From contig CAWDME010000012.1 of the NCBI GenBank assembly GCA_963803335.1, forward strand, positions 744,001 to 808,000: a DNA stretch of 64,000 bases. The letters are read 5' to 3'. Positions 32,040 to 39,698 of the stretch are shown in pieces. The notes under the pieces are model-generated. The model was not told the DNA's origin. It made no database searches and was given only the letters and a program-made list of their open reading frames with translations. Position 1 is the stretch's first letter, and each line of letters starts with the position of its first letter. The stretch comes from DASSUW01 sp963803335 (GTDB taxonomy: Bacteria; Actinomycetota; Thermoleophilia; Solirubrobacterales; Solirubrobacteraceae). A program made the translations under genes and the position numbers.

Positions 32040-33721
32040 GCCTGATCGGCGTCGCGCGCGGCGACGAGCCGCCCGACCTGGTCATCTCCGGCGCGCACGT
32101 GTTCTCGGTCTTCACGCGCGAGTGGCTGGAGCTCGACGTGGCGATCGCCGGCGGCCGGATCGCCGGCCTGGGCTCGTACGGCGGCGGCGAGCGCGTCAAT
32201 GCCGAGGGCCGCTGGCTGGTGCCCGGGTTCATCGACGCGCACGTGCACATCGAGTCGTCCAAGCTCGTGCCCGCGGAGTTCGCGCGCGCAGTCGTGCCGC
32301 ACGGGACGACGGCGGTGGTCACCGACCCGCACGAGGTCGGCAACGTGCTCGGGCTCGCCGGCGTCGAGTGGATGCTCGACGCCTCCGAGGACCTGCCGCT
32401 GGACGTGTTCGTGATGGCGCCATCATGCGTGCCGGCGAGCCACTTCGAGTCACCCGGCTTTGCACTCGGCCCGGCCGACATGGAGGCGATCCTGCGCCAT
32501 CCGCGGGCGCTGGGAGTGGCCGAGATGATGAACTTCCCGGCGGTCATCGCGGGCGACCCGGAGGTGCTCGCGCGGATCGTCGCCGACCACGTTGACGGCC
32601 ACGCGCCCGGCGTCGCCGGCGACGCGCTGAACGCGTACATCGCCGCCGGGATCCGCTCCGACCACGAGGCGACGACGTACGAGGAGGCGCTGGAGAAGCG
32701 CCGCCGCGGCATGTGGCTGCTGATCCGCGAGGCGTCGAACGCGCACAACCTGCGCGACCTGCTGCCGCTGGTGCGCGACTACGGGTCCGAGCACTGCGCG
32801 TTCTGTACCGACGACCGCGAGCCCGACCTCCTGTATCGCGAGGGTCACATCGACCAGATGTGCCGGATCGCGGTGGCCGAGGGCGTGCCGGCCGAAGACG
32901 CGCTGCTGATGGCGACGCTGCACTCGGCGCGGGCGCACCGCCTGCTCGACCGGGGCGCCGTCGCGCCCGGCCTGCGGGCCGATCTCGTGCTGCTCGAGGA
33001 CCTGTCGGAGTTCCGGCCCGCGCGCGTGTGGAAGGACGGTCGGCTGGTGGCGCAGGACGGCCACGCAGTGCCGTTCACGGCGGCGCCGATCCCGGAGTTC
33101 GTCCGCGCGACGATGCGCGCCGCGCCCCTCGAGGACCACGCGTTCACGATCCCCGCGAGCGCGCGGGTGCGCGTGATCGAGACCGTTCCCGGCCAGCTCA
33201 TCACGCTCGCGCGCGAGGAAGACCCGACCGTCGCCGACGGCCACGTCGTCGCCGACCCGGAGCGCGACCTCGCGAAGATCGCGGTCGTCGAGCGCCACCA
33301 CGCCACCGGCCGCGTCGGCCTCGGGCTGGTGCGCGGGTTCGGCCTGCGGGCCGGCGCCTTCGCCTCCACCGTCGCCCACGACGCCCACAACCTCGTGGTC
33401 GTGGGCGTCGACGACGCCTCCATGACCGCCTGCGCCGAGCGGCTCCAGGAGATCGGCGGCGGGATCATCGTCGCCCGCGACGGGGCCGTGCGCGGCGAGC
33501 TCGCGCTCCCGGTCGCGGGGATCCTGTCCGACGCGCCGGTCGAGGACGTCGTCGCCGGCCTGGAGGCGCTGCAGGACATGCTGCACGAACAGGGCGTCGC
33601 CGACGACGCCCCGTTCATGACGCTCTCGTTCCTCGCGCTGTCGGTGATCCCGGCGCTGAAGATCACCGACCGCGGGTTGGTGGACGTGGAGCGGTTCGAG
33701 CTCGTTCCGCTCGCGGTTTGA
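32036..33721 (+). CDS. ade: Adenine deaminase
   Basis: The 561-residue enzyme starts at a GTG overlapping the previous stop. It has the metal motif GFIDAHVHIESSKLVP, TDPHEVGNVLGLAGVEWML, FCTDDREPDLLYREGHIDQM and the C-terminal FLALSVIPALKITDRGLVDV segment peculiar to adenine deaminases of the AdeC type. It converts adenine to hypoxanthine and ammonia, feeding the xanthine dehydrogenase encoded in the same operon. It is the last gene of the run and is followed by a long inverted repeat. Confidence 0.95.
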   Translation: MSLIGVARGDEPPDLVISGAHVFSVFTREWLELDVAIAGGRIAGLGSYGGGERVNAEGRWLVPGFIDAHVHIESSKLVPAEFARAVVPHGTTAVVTDPHEVGNVLGLAGVEWMLDASEDLPLDVFVMAPSCVPASHFESPGFALGPADMEAILRHPRALGVAEMMNFPAVIAGDPEVLARIVADHVDGHAPGVAGDALNAYIAAGIRSDHEATTYEEALEKRRRGMWLLIREASNAHNLRDLLPLVRDYGSEHCAFCTDDREPDLLYREGHIDQMCRIAVAEGVPAEDALLMATLHSARAHRLLDRGAVAPGLRADLVLLEDLSEFRPARVWKDGRLVAQDGHAVPFTAAPIPEFVRATMRAAPLEDHAFTIPASARVRVIETVPGQLITLAREEDPTVADGHVVADPERDLAKIAVVERHHATGRVGLGLVRGFGLRAGAFASTVAHDAHNLVVVGVDDASMTACAERLQEIGGGIIVARDGAVRGELALPVAGILSDAPVEDVVAGLEALQDMLHEQGVADDAPFMTLSFLALSVIPALKITDRGLVDVERFELVPLAV

Positions 33722-33722
33722 A

Positions 33723-33822
33723 CTGCGCATCGAGGGCGGTCCGGGCGGGGTGGCTCACGTTTGTTCACTCCTGGTGAAGTTTCGTTAGCCACCCCCTCCC
33801 GCGCCCTCCCTCAATGCGCAGT
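33723..33822. terminator. Long imperfect inverted repeat between convergent ade and permease genes
   Basis: Arms of about 35 bases (33723-33756 and 33787-33822) pair with few mismatches, starting ACTGCGCAT and closing at GGGGTGGCT/AGCCACCCC. The loop of about 30 bases contains its own small hairpin (TTCAC/GTGAA). The element begins directly after the ade stop and ends nine bases before the convergent permease stop. A bidirectional terminator is the simplest reading. Confidence 0.65.
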
Positions 33823-33830
33823 CGGGAGCC

Positions 33831-35219
33831 CTAGAACACGTTGGCCTCAAGCCAGTTCGCGGCGAAGAACGCGATGAAGAATGGCGTGATCACCCACATC
33901 AGCGTGTGGACCTCGCGGGCCTTGCCGGTCGCGGCCATGACGGACACGTAGCCGATCACGCCGAGGCCGATGCCGGCGGCGATCGAGAACGTCATCGGGA
34001 TGCCGGCGATGACAAGGAAGGCCGGGATCGCGCTCTCCGGGGCGTGCCAGTCGATGTCGGCGACGATCCGGATCATCAGGTAGCCGACCATGATCAGCGC
34101 CGGGGCGACGGCCGGGTGGATGAACGTGTCCTTCCCCACCTGCACGTCCTGCCCGACCAGCGAGATGACCGGGACGAAGAAGATCGCCAGGGCAAACATG
34201 ATCGCGACCACCACGGAGGTGAGCCCGGTGCGAGCACCCTCGGCCACCCCGGCGCCGCTCTCCACGTACGTGGTGACCGAGGAGACGCCCATGGCGCCAC
34301 CGACCGATGCCGCTGCAGAGTCGACCAGCAGGAGCCGGTCGGCGTTCGGCAGCCGGCCCCTGTCATCGAGCATCCCGCCGCCGCGGCCGACGGCCACGGC
34401 CGTGCCGACAGTGTCGAAGAAGTCGGTCATGAACAGCGCGAAGATCACCGGGATCAGCGAGACCGTCAGCGCGTCCCCCAAGTGGCTGAGGCTGTCGCCG
34501 ATGATCGAGAAGCTGCTCGAGCTCGGGGCGTCGACGACCTTGTCCGGGAAGTCGAGCACGCCGAAGATCAGGCCGAGCACGGTGGCCGCGGCCACGCCGA
34601 GGATCACCGCGCCGCGCACGCCGCGCGCGACGAGCACGGAGGCGACCAGGACGCCGGCCAAGCAGATCAGCGCCGGACCCGACGTGAGCTCGCCGAGGCC
34701 GATGCCGGTCGCCGGGTTGTTGACCACCACGCCGCCCTCGCGGAGCCCGACCAGCGTGATGAACAGGCCGATGCCGACGCCGATCGACAGCTTCAGCGTC
34801 AGTGGCACCGCGTTCATGATCGCCGTGCGCAGACCGGCGACCACGAGGACCACCGCCACCAGGCCCTCGATCACAACGACCGCCATGCCCGTCTGCCACG
34901 GCAGCCCGCGCCCCAGCACGATGTCGAACGCCACGACCGCGTTGATGCCGAGGCCCGGCGCCAGGGCGAACGGCAGGTTGGTCGCGAGGCCCATCGCCAG
35001 CGTGGTGATCGCCGCCGCCAGCGCAGTACAGACCGCCACCGCGTCGAACGGCACGCCGGCCGCCGACAGGATCGCCGGGTTGACGAAGAGGATGTAACAC
35101 ATGGTCAGGAACGTGGCGACGCCCCCGAGCGCCTCGGTGCGGGGGGTCGTGCCGCGTTCCGCGAACCGGAAGCGGCGGTCGAGGAAGCCGGAGGGCTGCG
35201 GCTGCGTGGTGGCGGTCAT
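33831..35219 (-). CDS. NCS2-family (AzgA-like) purine permease
   Basis: I start at the ATG at 35219; the frame extends upstream only as antisense of the decarboxylase gene. The 462-residue protein has 12-14 hydrophobic segments and begins GFLDRRFRFAERGTTPRTEA, followed by ATFLTMCYILFVNPAILSAA, the AzgA/PbuG-type start. GLGINAVVAFDIVLG and AMGVSSVTTYVESGAGVAEG are further family marks. AzgA-type carriers take up adenine, guanine and hypoxanthine with protons. It is divergent from the urate genes with only 48 bases between, so regulation is likely shared. Confidence 0.92.
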   Translation of the reverse strand: MTATTQPQPSGFLDRRFRFAERGTTPRTEALGGVATFLTMCYILFVNPAILSAAGVPFDAVAVCTALAAAITTLAMGLATNLPFALAPGLGINAVVAFDIVLGRGLPWQTGMAVVVIEGLVAVVLVVAGLRTAIMNAVPLTLKLSIGVGIGLFITLVGLREGGVVVNNPATGIGLGELTSGPALICLAGVLVASVLVARGVRGAVILGVAAATVLGLIFGVLDFPDKVVDAPSSSSFSIIGDSLSHLGDALTVSLIPVIFALFMTDFFDTVGTAVAVGRGGGMLDDRGRLPNADRLLLVDSAAASVGGAMGVSSVTTYVESGAGVAEGARTGLTSVVVAIMFALAIFFVPVISLVGQDVQVGKDTFIHPAVAPALIMVGYLMIRIVADIDWHAPESAIPAFLVIAGIPMTFSIAAGIGLGVIGYVSVMAATGKAREVHTLMWVITPFFIAFFAANWLEANVF

Positions 35220-35267
35220 CGTGGCGCGAAAGTACCAACGGGGCCGGACTGGTTGAATCACCCCCGG

Positions 35268-35762
35268 ATGGAGTCCATCAACGAGCTCGATCGCGAGGCC
35301 TTCGTGGAGCGTTTCGGCCCGCTGTTCGAGCACTCGCCGTGGGTCGCCGAGGACGCCTGGTCCGATCGTCCGTTCGCGGACGAGGACGAGCTGTTCGAGG
35401 CGCTCCGCTCGGCGATGTACTCGGCCCCGGAGGCCAGGCAGCTCGCGCTCATCCGCGCCCATCCGGACCTCGCGGGCAAGGCGGCGATCGAGGGGACGCT
35501 GACCAGCAGCTCCACGCAAGAGCAGGCCTCGGCCGGGCTCGACCGCCTGACGCCCGACGAATACGAGTCGTTCACCAGCACGAACACCGCCTACCGCGAG
35601 CGCTTCGACTTCCCGTTCGTGGTCTGCGTGCGCGAGCACACCAAGGAATCGATCCTGCGGGTCGCCGCCGAGCGGCTCGAGCACACCCGCGACGAGGAGG
35701 TGCGCGTGGCGCTGGAGGAGATCGCGAAGATCGCACGGCTGCGGCTGGAGGACCTGAGGTGA
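35268..35762 (+). CDS. uraD: 2-oxo-4-hydroxy-4-carboxy-5-ureidoimidazoline decarboxylase
   Basis: The 164-residue protein (ATG at 35268, after a gap of 48 bases from the divergent permease) has the family core: INELDREAFVERFGPLFEHS at the start, the catalytic RAHPDLAGKAAIEG, LTSSSTQEQASAGLDRL and NTAYRERFDFPFVVCVRE. It catalyses the last step from urate to S-allantoin. It opens the plus-strand ureide operon and overlaps urate oxidase by 4 nt. Confidence 0.94.
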   Translation: MESINELDREAFVERFGPLFEHSPWVAEDAWSDRPFADEDELFEALRSAMYSAPEARQLALIRAHPDLAGKAAIEGTLTSSSTQEQASAGLDRLTPDEYESFTSTNTAYRERFDFPFVVCVREHTKESILRVAAERLEHTRDEEVRVALEEIAKIARLRLEDLR

Positions 35763-36523
35763 GGATCTCCTACGGCAAGCTGCGCGTGCCCGTCCACCGG
35801 ATCGCCGGCGACGACGTGCTCGCCTGCGAGGTCAGTGTCGAGGTGCTGGGCGAGAACTTCCTCCCCGCCTACACGGAGGGCGACAACTCGCAGGTCGTCG
35901 CCACCGACACGATGAAGAACTTCATCCTGCGCGAGTCGCTGAGCTACGACGGCACGAGCCTGGAGGGCCTGCTCACGCACCTCGGAACGCGCTTCCTCGC
36001 CACCTATCCGGTGATGGAAGCGGTCCGCATGAGCGCCAAGGAGCTGCGCTTCGATCGCCTCAACACGCGCGTGTACTCCCGCAGCAGCGACGACCACGGC
36101 GTGGCAACGGTGGAGCCCGACGGCACCGTGCGCGGCGGCCGCCACGGGATGATGCTGCTCAAGACCCGCGGCAGTGCGTTCACGAAGTTCGCGCGCGACG
36201 AGTACACGACGCTGCCCGAGCGCGGCGACCGGCCGCTGTTCATCCGCCTCGACGCCGACTGGCGCTACGCGGGCGACGAGTACGTCGACTCCAGAGCGGT
36301 CCGCGACCACTTCGCCGCCACGTTCGACGACTTCGTCTCTGAGTCGATCCAGCACCTCGTGCACGAGATGGGCACGCGGCTGCTCGCCGAGCACGAGGAG
36401 ATCGCAGAGATCACCTTCACCGCCGAGAACCACACCCGCGACCCCGTCGGCGGCGACGGTGACCGCAAGGTGTACACGGACCCCTTCCCCGCCCAGGGGC
36501 TGATCACGCTGACGCTGCCGTGA
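35759..36523 (+). CDS. Urate oxidase
   Basis: The 254-residue cofactor-free enzyme starts at a GTG overlapping the preceding stop. The tunnel-fold halves are visible: YTEGDNSQVVATDTMKNFIL with the conserved Thr-Asp pair, GTRFLATYPVMEAVRMSAKE, and SIQHLVHEMGTRLLAEHEEI in the second half. It oxidises urate to 5-hydroxyisourate, the substrate of the next gene product. The protein is shorter than many uricases (about 290-300) but both domains seem present. Confidence 0.92.
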   Translation: MRISYGKLRVPVHRIAGDDVLACEVSVEVLGENFLPAYTEGDNSQVVATDTMKNFILRESLSYDGTSLEGLLTHLGTRFLATYPVMEAVRMSAKELRFDRLNTRVYSRSSDDHGVATVEPDGTVRGGRHGMMLLKTRGSAFTKFARDEYTTLPERGDRPLFIRLDADWRYAGDEYVDSRAVRDHFAATFDDFVSESIQHLVHEMGTRLLAEHEEIAEITFTAENHTRDPVGGDGDRKVYTDPFPAQGLITLTLP

Positions 36524-36822
36524 GCCTGAGCACCCACGTCCTCGACACGGCACACGGGCGTCCGGCCGCCGGCGTCCAGATCGAGCTCACCTGCCCGGAC
36601 GGGACGAAGCGGAGCGTCGTGACGAACGAGGACGGGCGCGCCGCGCTCGGCGACACCGCCGCCGGCGAGTACGAGCTCGTGTTCGCGGTCGGCGCCTACT
36701 TCGGCGACGCCGCGTTCCTGGACCGCGTGCCCGTGCGCTTCACGATCCGCGACCCCGACGCCCACTACCACGTGCCGCTGCTCGTCTCCCCGTGGGCCTA
36801 CAGCACGTACCGGGGCAGTTGA
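36520..36822 (+). CDS. 5-hydroxyisourate hydrolase
   Basis: The 100-residue transthyretin-like protein starts SLSTHVLDTAHGRPAAGVQI and ends YHVPLLVSPWAYSTYRGS, the family's C-terminal YRGS signature. It hydrolyses 5-hydroxyisourate made by urate oxidase. Overlaps of 4 nt on both sides place it in the middle of the ureide operon. Confidence 0.96.
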   Translation: MSLSTHVLDTAHGRPAAGVQIELTCPDGTKRSVVTNEDGRAALGDTAAGEYELVFAVGAYFGDAAFLDRVPVRFTIRDPDAHYHVPLLVSPWAYSTYRGS

Positions 36823-37928
36823 CCGACGCCGCGACCGTCCTCGCGCGCTGCGCGCAGCTCGGCGAGATCAGCGAGGAGGCCGGGCTGCTCATGCGCCGCT
36901 ACGGCACCGACGCGATGCGCCGCGCCAACGAGCTCGTCGGCGGCTGGATGTTCGCCGCCGGGCTCGACGTCCGCCAGGACACGATCGGCAACCTGATCGG
37001 CCGCCGCGGCCTCGGGCGGCCGCTGGTGCTCGGCTCGCACCTGGACACGGTGCGTGACGCCGGCCGCTACGACGGCCCGCTCGGGGTACTCGTGGCGCTC
37101 GCCGCCGTCGAGCGCGTGCCCGGCAGGACCGTCGAGGTGATCGGCTTCGCCGACGAGGAGGGTCTGCGCTTCGGCACCGCCTACCTCGGCTCGGCGCCGG
37201 TGGCCGGGCGCTTCGACGCCGCGTGGCTCGAGCTGCGCGACGCGGACGGGATCGCGCTCGCTGACGTCCTCCCCGGCGACCCGGCGCTCGCTGCGCGCGA
37301 CGACTTCCTCGCCTATGCCGAGGTGCACATCGAGCAGGGGCCCGTGCTCGAGCGGCTCGACGAGCCGGTCGCCGTCGTCACCGCGATCAACGGCCAGAGC
37401 CACGCGACGGTCACGTTCACCGGCGCGGCCGGCCACGCCGGCACCGTGCCGCTCGAGGGCCGCAACGACGCGCTGACGGCGGCGGCGGAGTGGGTGCTGG
37501 CCGTGGAGGGCGTCGGCACGGTCGGGCAGCTGGCCGTCGAGCCCGGCGCGCGCAACGTCATCCCCGGCCGCGTCACGCTCAGCCTCGACGTCCGCCGGCC
37601 CGACGACGCCGAGCGCCTCACAGCCTTCGAGGCGCTCAAGCGTGTCGCCGAGGAGATCGCCGCCCGGCGCGCCCTGGAGCTGACGTGGAGCGAGACCCAC
37701 CACGCGGCCGTGCAGATGGACGAGTACCTGGGGTCGGCCTGGAGCGTCGGCACGCGGCTGGCGTCCGGTGCCGGCCACGACGCGGCCATGATGGCCGCGA
37801 TCTGCCCCGCCACGATGCTGTTCGTGCGCTGCCAGGGCGGCATCAGCCACAACCCCGCCGAGTCGGTCGAGGAGGCCGACGTGGCGGTCGCCATCGACGC
37901 CCTCGAGCGGTTCCTGCGTGCCGTATGA
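36819..37928 (+). CDS. Allantoate amidohydrolase-like M20 peptidase-family hydrolase
   Basis: The 369-residue protein starts at a TTG that overlaps the HIU hydrolase stop (TTGA). Metal ligands are in LGSHLDTVRDAGRYDGPLG, GFADEEGLRFGTA and AYAEVHIEQGPVLE; the dimerisation-domain motif NVIPGRVTLSLDVR and the final SGAGHDAAMMAAICP follow. The family includes allantoate amidohydrolase, ureidoglycolate amidohydrolase and N-carbamoyl-amino acid hydrolase. In this operon allantoate to ureidoglycine or ureidoglycolate is most likely. The start codon is rare but forced by the overlap and the lack of an alternative. Confidence 0.85.
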   Translation: MTDAATVLARCAQLGEISEEAGLLMRRYGTDAMRRANELVGGWMFAAGLDVRQDTIGNLIGRRGLGRPLVLGSHLDTVRDAGRYDGPLGVLVALAAVERVPGRTVEVIGFADEEGLRFGTAYLGSAPVAGRFDAAWLELRDADGIALADVLPGDPALAARDDFLAYAEVHIEQGPVLERLDEPVAVVTAINGQSHATVTFTGAAGHAGTVPLEGRNDALTAAAEWVLAVEGVGTVGQLAVEPGARNVIPGRVTLSLDVRRPDDAERLTAFEALKRVAEEIAARRALELTWSETHHAAVQMDEYLGSAWSVGTRLASGAGHDAAMMAAICPATMLFVRCQGGISHNPAESVEEADVAVAIDALERFLRAV

Positions 37929-39171
37929 CCTGGTGATCCACGCGGCCGACCGCGACGTCGCGATCACCGACGGCGCGATCGCGGCGTTCACGTCCGGCCC
38001 CGCGCGCGAGGAGATCGACGCGCGCGAGCTCCACCTGCTGCCCGGCGTGATCGACGCCCACGTGCACTTCAACGAGCCCGGCCGGACGGACTGGGAGGGC
38101 TGGGCAACCGGCACCCGCGCACTCGCCGCCGGCGGCGCGACCGCGTGCATCGAGATGCCGCTCAACGCCCACCCGCCCACGATCGACGGCCCGGCGTTCG
38201 ACGCCAAGGTCGAGGCGGCGCACGGCGCCGCGGTCGTCGACTTCGCGCTCTGGGGCGGCATCGTGCCCGGCAACCTCGACCGGCTCGACGAACTCGCCGA
38301 GCGCGGCGTCGTCGGCTTCAAGGCGTTCATGTGCGACAGCGGGATCGCGGACTTCCCCGCCGCCGACCCCGACACGCTGGCCGCCGGGATGGAGCGCGCG
38401 GCGCAGCTTGGCCTGCCGGTGGCCGTCCACGCCGAGGACCCGGCGACGCTGCAACCGCCGCGCGGCACCGACTGGCGCGCCTTCGTCGCCTCGCGCCCCG
38501 TCGAGGCCGAGCTGCGCGCGATCGAGCGCGCGCTGCAGCTCGCCCGCGAGACCGGCTGCTCACTCCATGTCGTGCACGTCAGCAGCGCGCGCGGCGTCGC
38601 GCTCGTCAAGAACGCCGGCATCGACGCCACCTGCGAGACGTGCCCGCACTACCTCACGCTCACCGCCGAGGACCTGGACGCGCTCGGCACGCGCGCCAAG
38701 TGCGCGCCGCCGCTGCGCAGCGCGGCCGAGCGCGAGCAGCTCTGGCAGGCGATCGGCGACATCGCCCTCATCGCCTCCGACCACTCGCCCTGCCCGCCGG
38801 ACATGAAGCAGGGCGACTTCACCGCGGCCTGGGGCGGCATCGCCGGCTGCCAGACGCTGCTGCCGCTGCTGCTCGACTCGCAGCGGCTCGATCTGGCGAC
38901 GATCGCCGCGCTGACCGCGACGAACCCGGCGCGCCGCTTCCGGCTGCCCAAGGGCTTCACGGTCGGTGCCGACGCCGACCTCGTCCTCGTTGACACGCAC
39001 GACCGCCACGCCCCGGCTCTTCACGACCGCCACCGGCTGAGCCCGTTCGCGGGCCGCCCGCTGCGAGGACGAGTCGTCCGCACGTTCCTGCGCGGCACGA
39101 CCGTCTTCCACGACGGCGAGATCACCTCGCAGCGCGGGCGCCTGCTGACACCGACCAAGGGAGACACATGA
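37918..39171 (+). CDS. Allantoinase (hydantoinase/dihydroorotase family)
   Basis: The 417-residue enzyme starts at a GTG (37918) and overlaps the previous gene by 11 nt. Metal motif DAHVHFNEPGRTDWEGW, the carbamylated lysine in VGFKAFMCDSG, CETCPHYLTLTAEDL and IASDHSPCPPDMK are all present. FNEPGR and CPHYL are typical of allantoinases. It opens the allantoin ring to allantoate. It acts between the uricase module and the M20-type hydrolase encoded just upstream. Confidence 0.92.
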   Translation: MPYDLVIHAADRDVAITDGAIAAFTSGPAREEIDARELHLLPGVIDAHVHFNEPGRTDWEGWATGTRALAAGGATACIEMPLNAHPPTIDGPAFDAKVEAAHGAAVVDFALWGGIVPGNLDRLDELAERGVVGFKAFMCDSGIADFPAADPDTLAAGMERAAQLGLPVAVHAEDPATLQPPRGTDWRAFVASRPVEAELRAIERALQLARETGCSLHVVHVSSARGVALVKNAGIDATCETCPHYLTLTAEDLDALGTRAKCAPPLRSAAEREQLWQAIGDIALIASDHSPCPPDMKQGDFTAAWGGIAGCQTLLPLLLDSQRLDLATIAALTATNPARRFRLPKGFTVGADADLVLVDTHDRHAPALHDRHRLSPFAGRPLRGRVVRTFLRGTTVFHDGEITSQRGRLLTPTKGDT

Positions 39172-39575
39172 GCGACCTGCGCATCACCGCCGGCCCGTTC
39201 GAGTTCGGCGCCGACTGGGTGGCCGACGCGCCCAAGACGCGCGCCGCCTTCGAGGCGATGCTGCCGTTCCGCAACAAGATCATCCACGTGCGCTGGAGCG
39301 GCGAGTCGGCCTGGATCCCGCTCGGCGACCTCGAGACCAACCTGTCGTTCGAGAACCACACGAGCCACCCGGCGCCGGGCGAGATCCTGCTCTACCCGGG
39401 CGGCTACAGCGAGACCGAGATCCTCTTCCCGTACGGCGGCACCTGCTTCGCGAGCATCGTCGGCCAGCTCGCCGGCAACCATTTTCTGACCGTCACCGAG
39501 GGCCGTGAGCAGCTGCGCGAGCTGGGCCGCACGGTGCTCTGGGAGGGCGCCCAGGACGTGGTCTTCGCGGCGTAA
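39168..39575 (+). CDS. DUF3830 family protein
   Basis: The 135-residue product overlaps the allantoinase stop by 4 nt. It is beta-rich with ALPFRNKIIHVRWSG-like strands and GEILLYPGGYSETEILFPYG, the core of DUF3830, a cyclophilin-like fold. Such genes recur beside hydantoinase, allantoinase and amidohydrolase genes, but no activity is established that I know of. As the last gene of the ureide operon it may handle a ureide product or act as isomerase/racemase; that is conjecture. Confidence 0.8.
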   Translation: MSDLRITAGPFEFGADWVADAPKTRAAFEAMLPFRNKIIHVRWSGESAWIPLGDLETNLSFENHTSHPAPGEILLYPGGYSETEILFPYGGTCFASIVGQLAGNHFLTVTEGREQLRELGRTVLWEGAQDVVFAA

Positions 39576-39698
39576 CCTGCTCACCGCACGGTGCGCGCAG
39601 AGGGTCAGTCGGCCGCTGGGTCGATTACGCTCCGCGCCAACTGGAGGGCTCTCGGGGTGAGAGGCCCCTGCCCCATTCCCAGAGGAGGGTACGTGCAG

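Noticed and set aside
33831..35684. Apparent N-terminal extension of the NCS2 permease
   Set aside because: The extra 155 codons are antisense to the OHCU decarboxylase; the permease starts normally at 35219.
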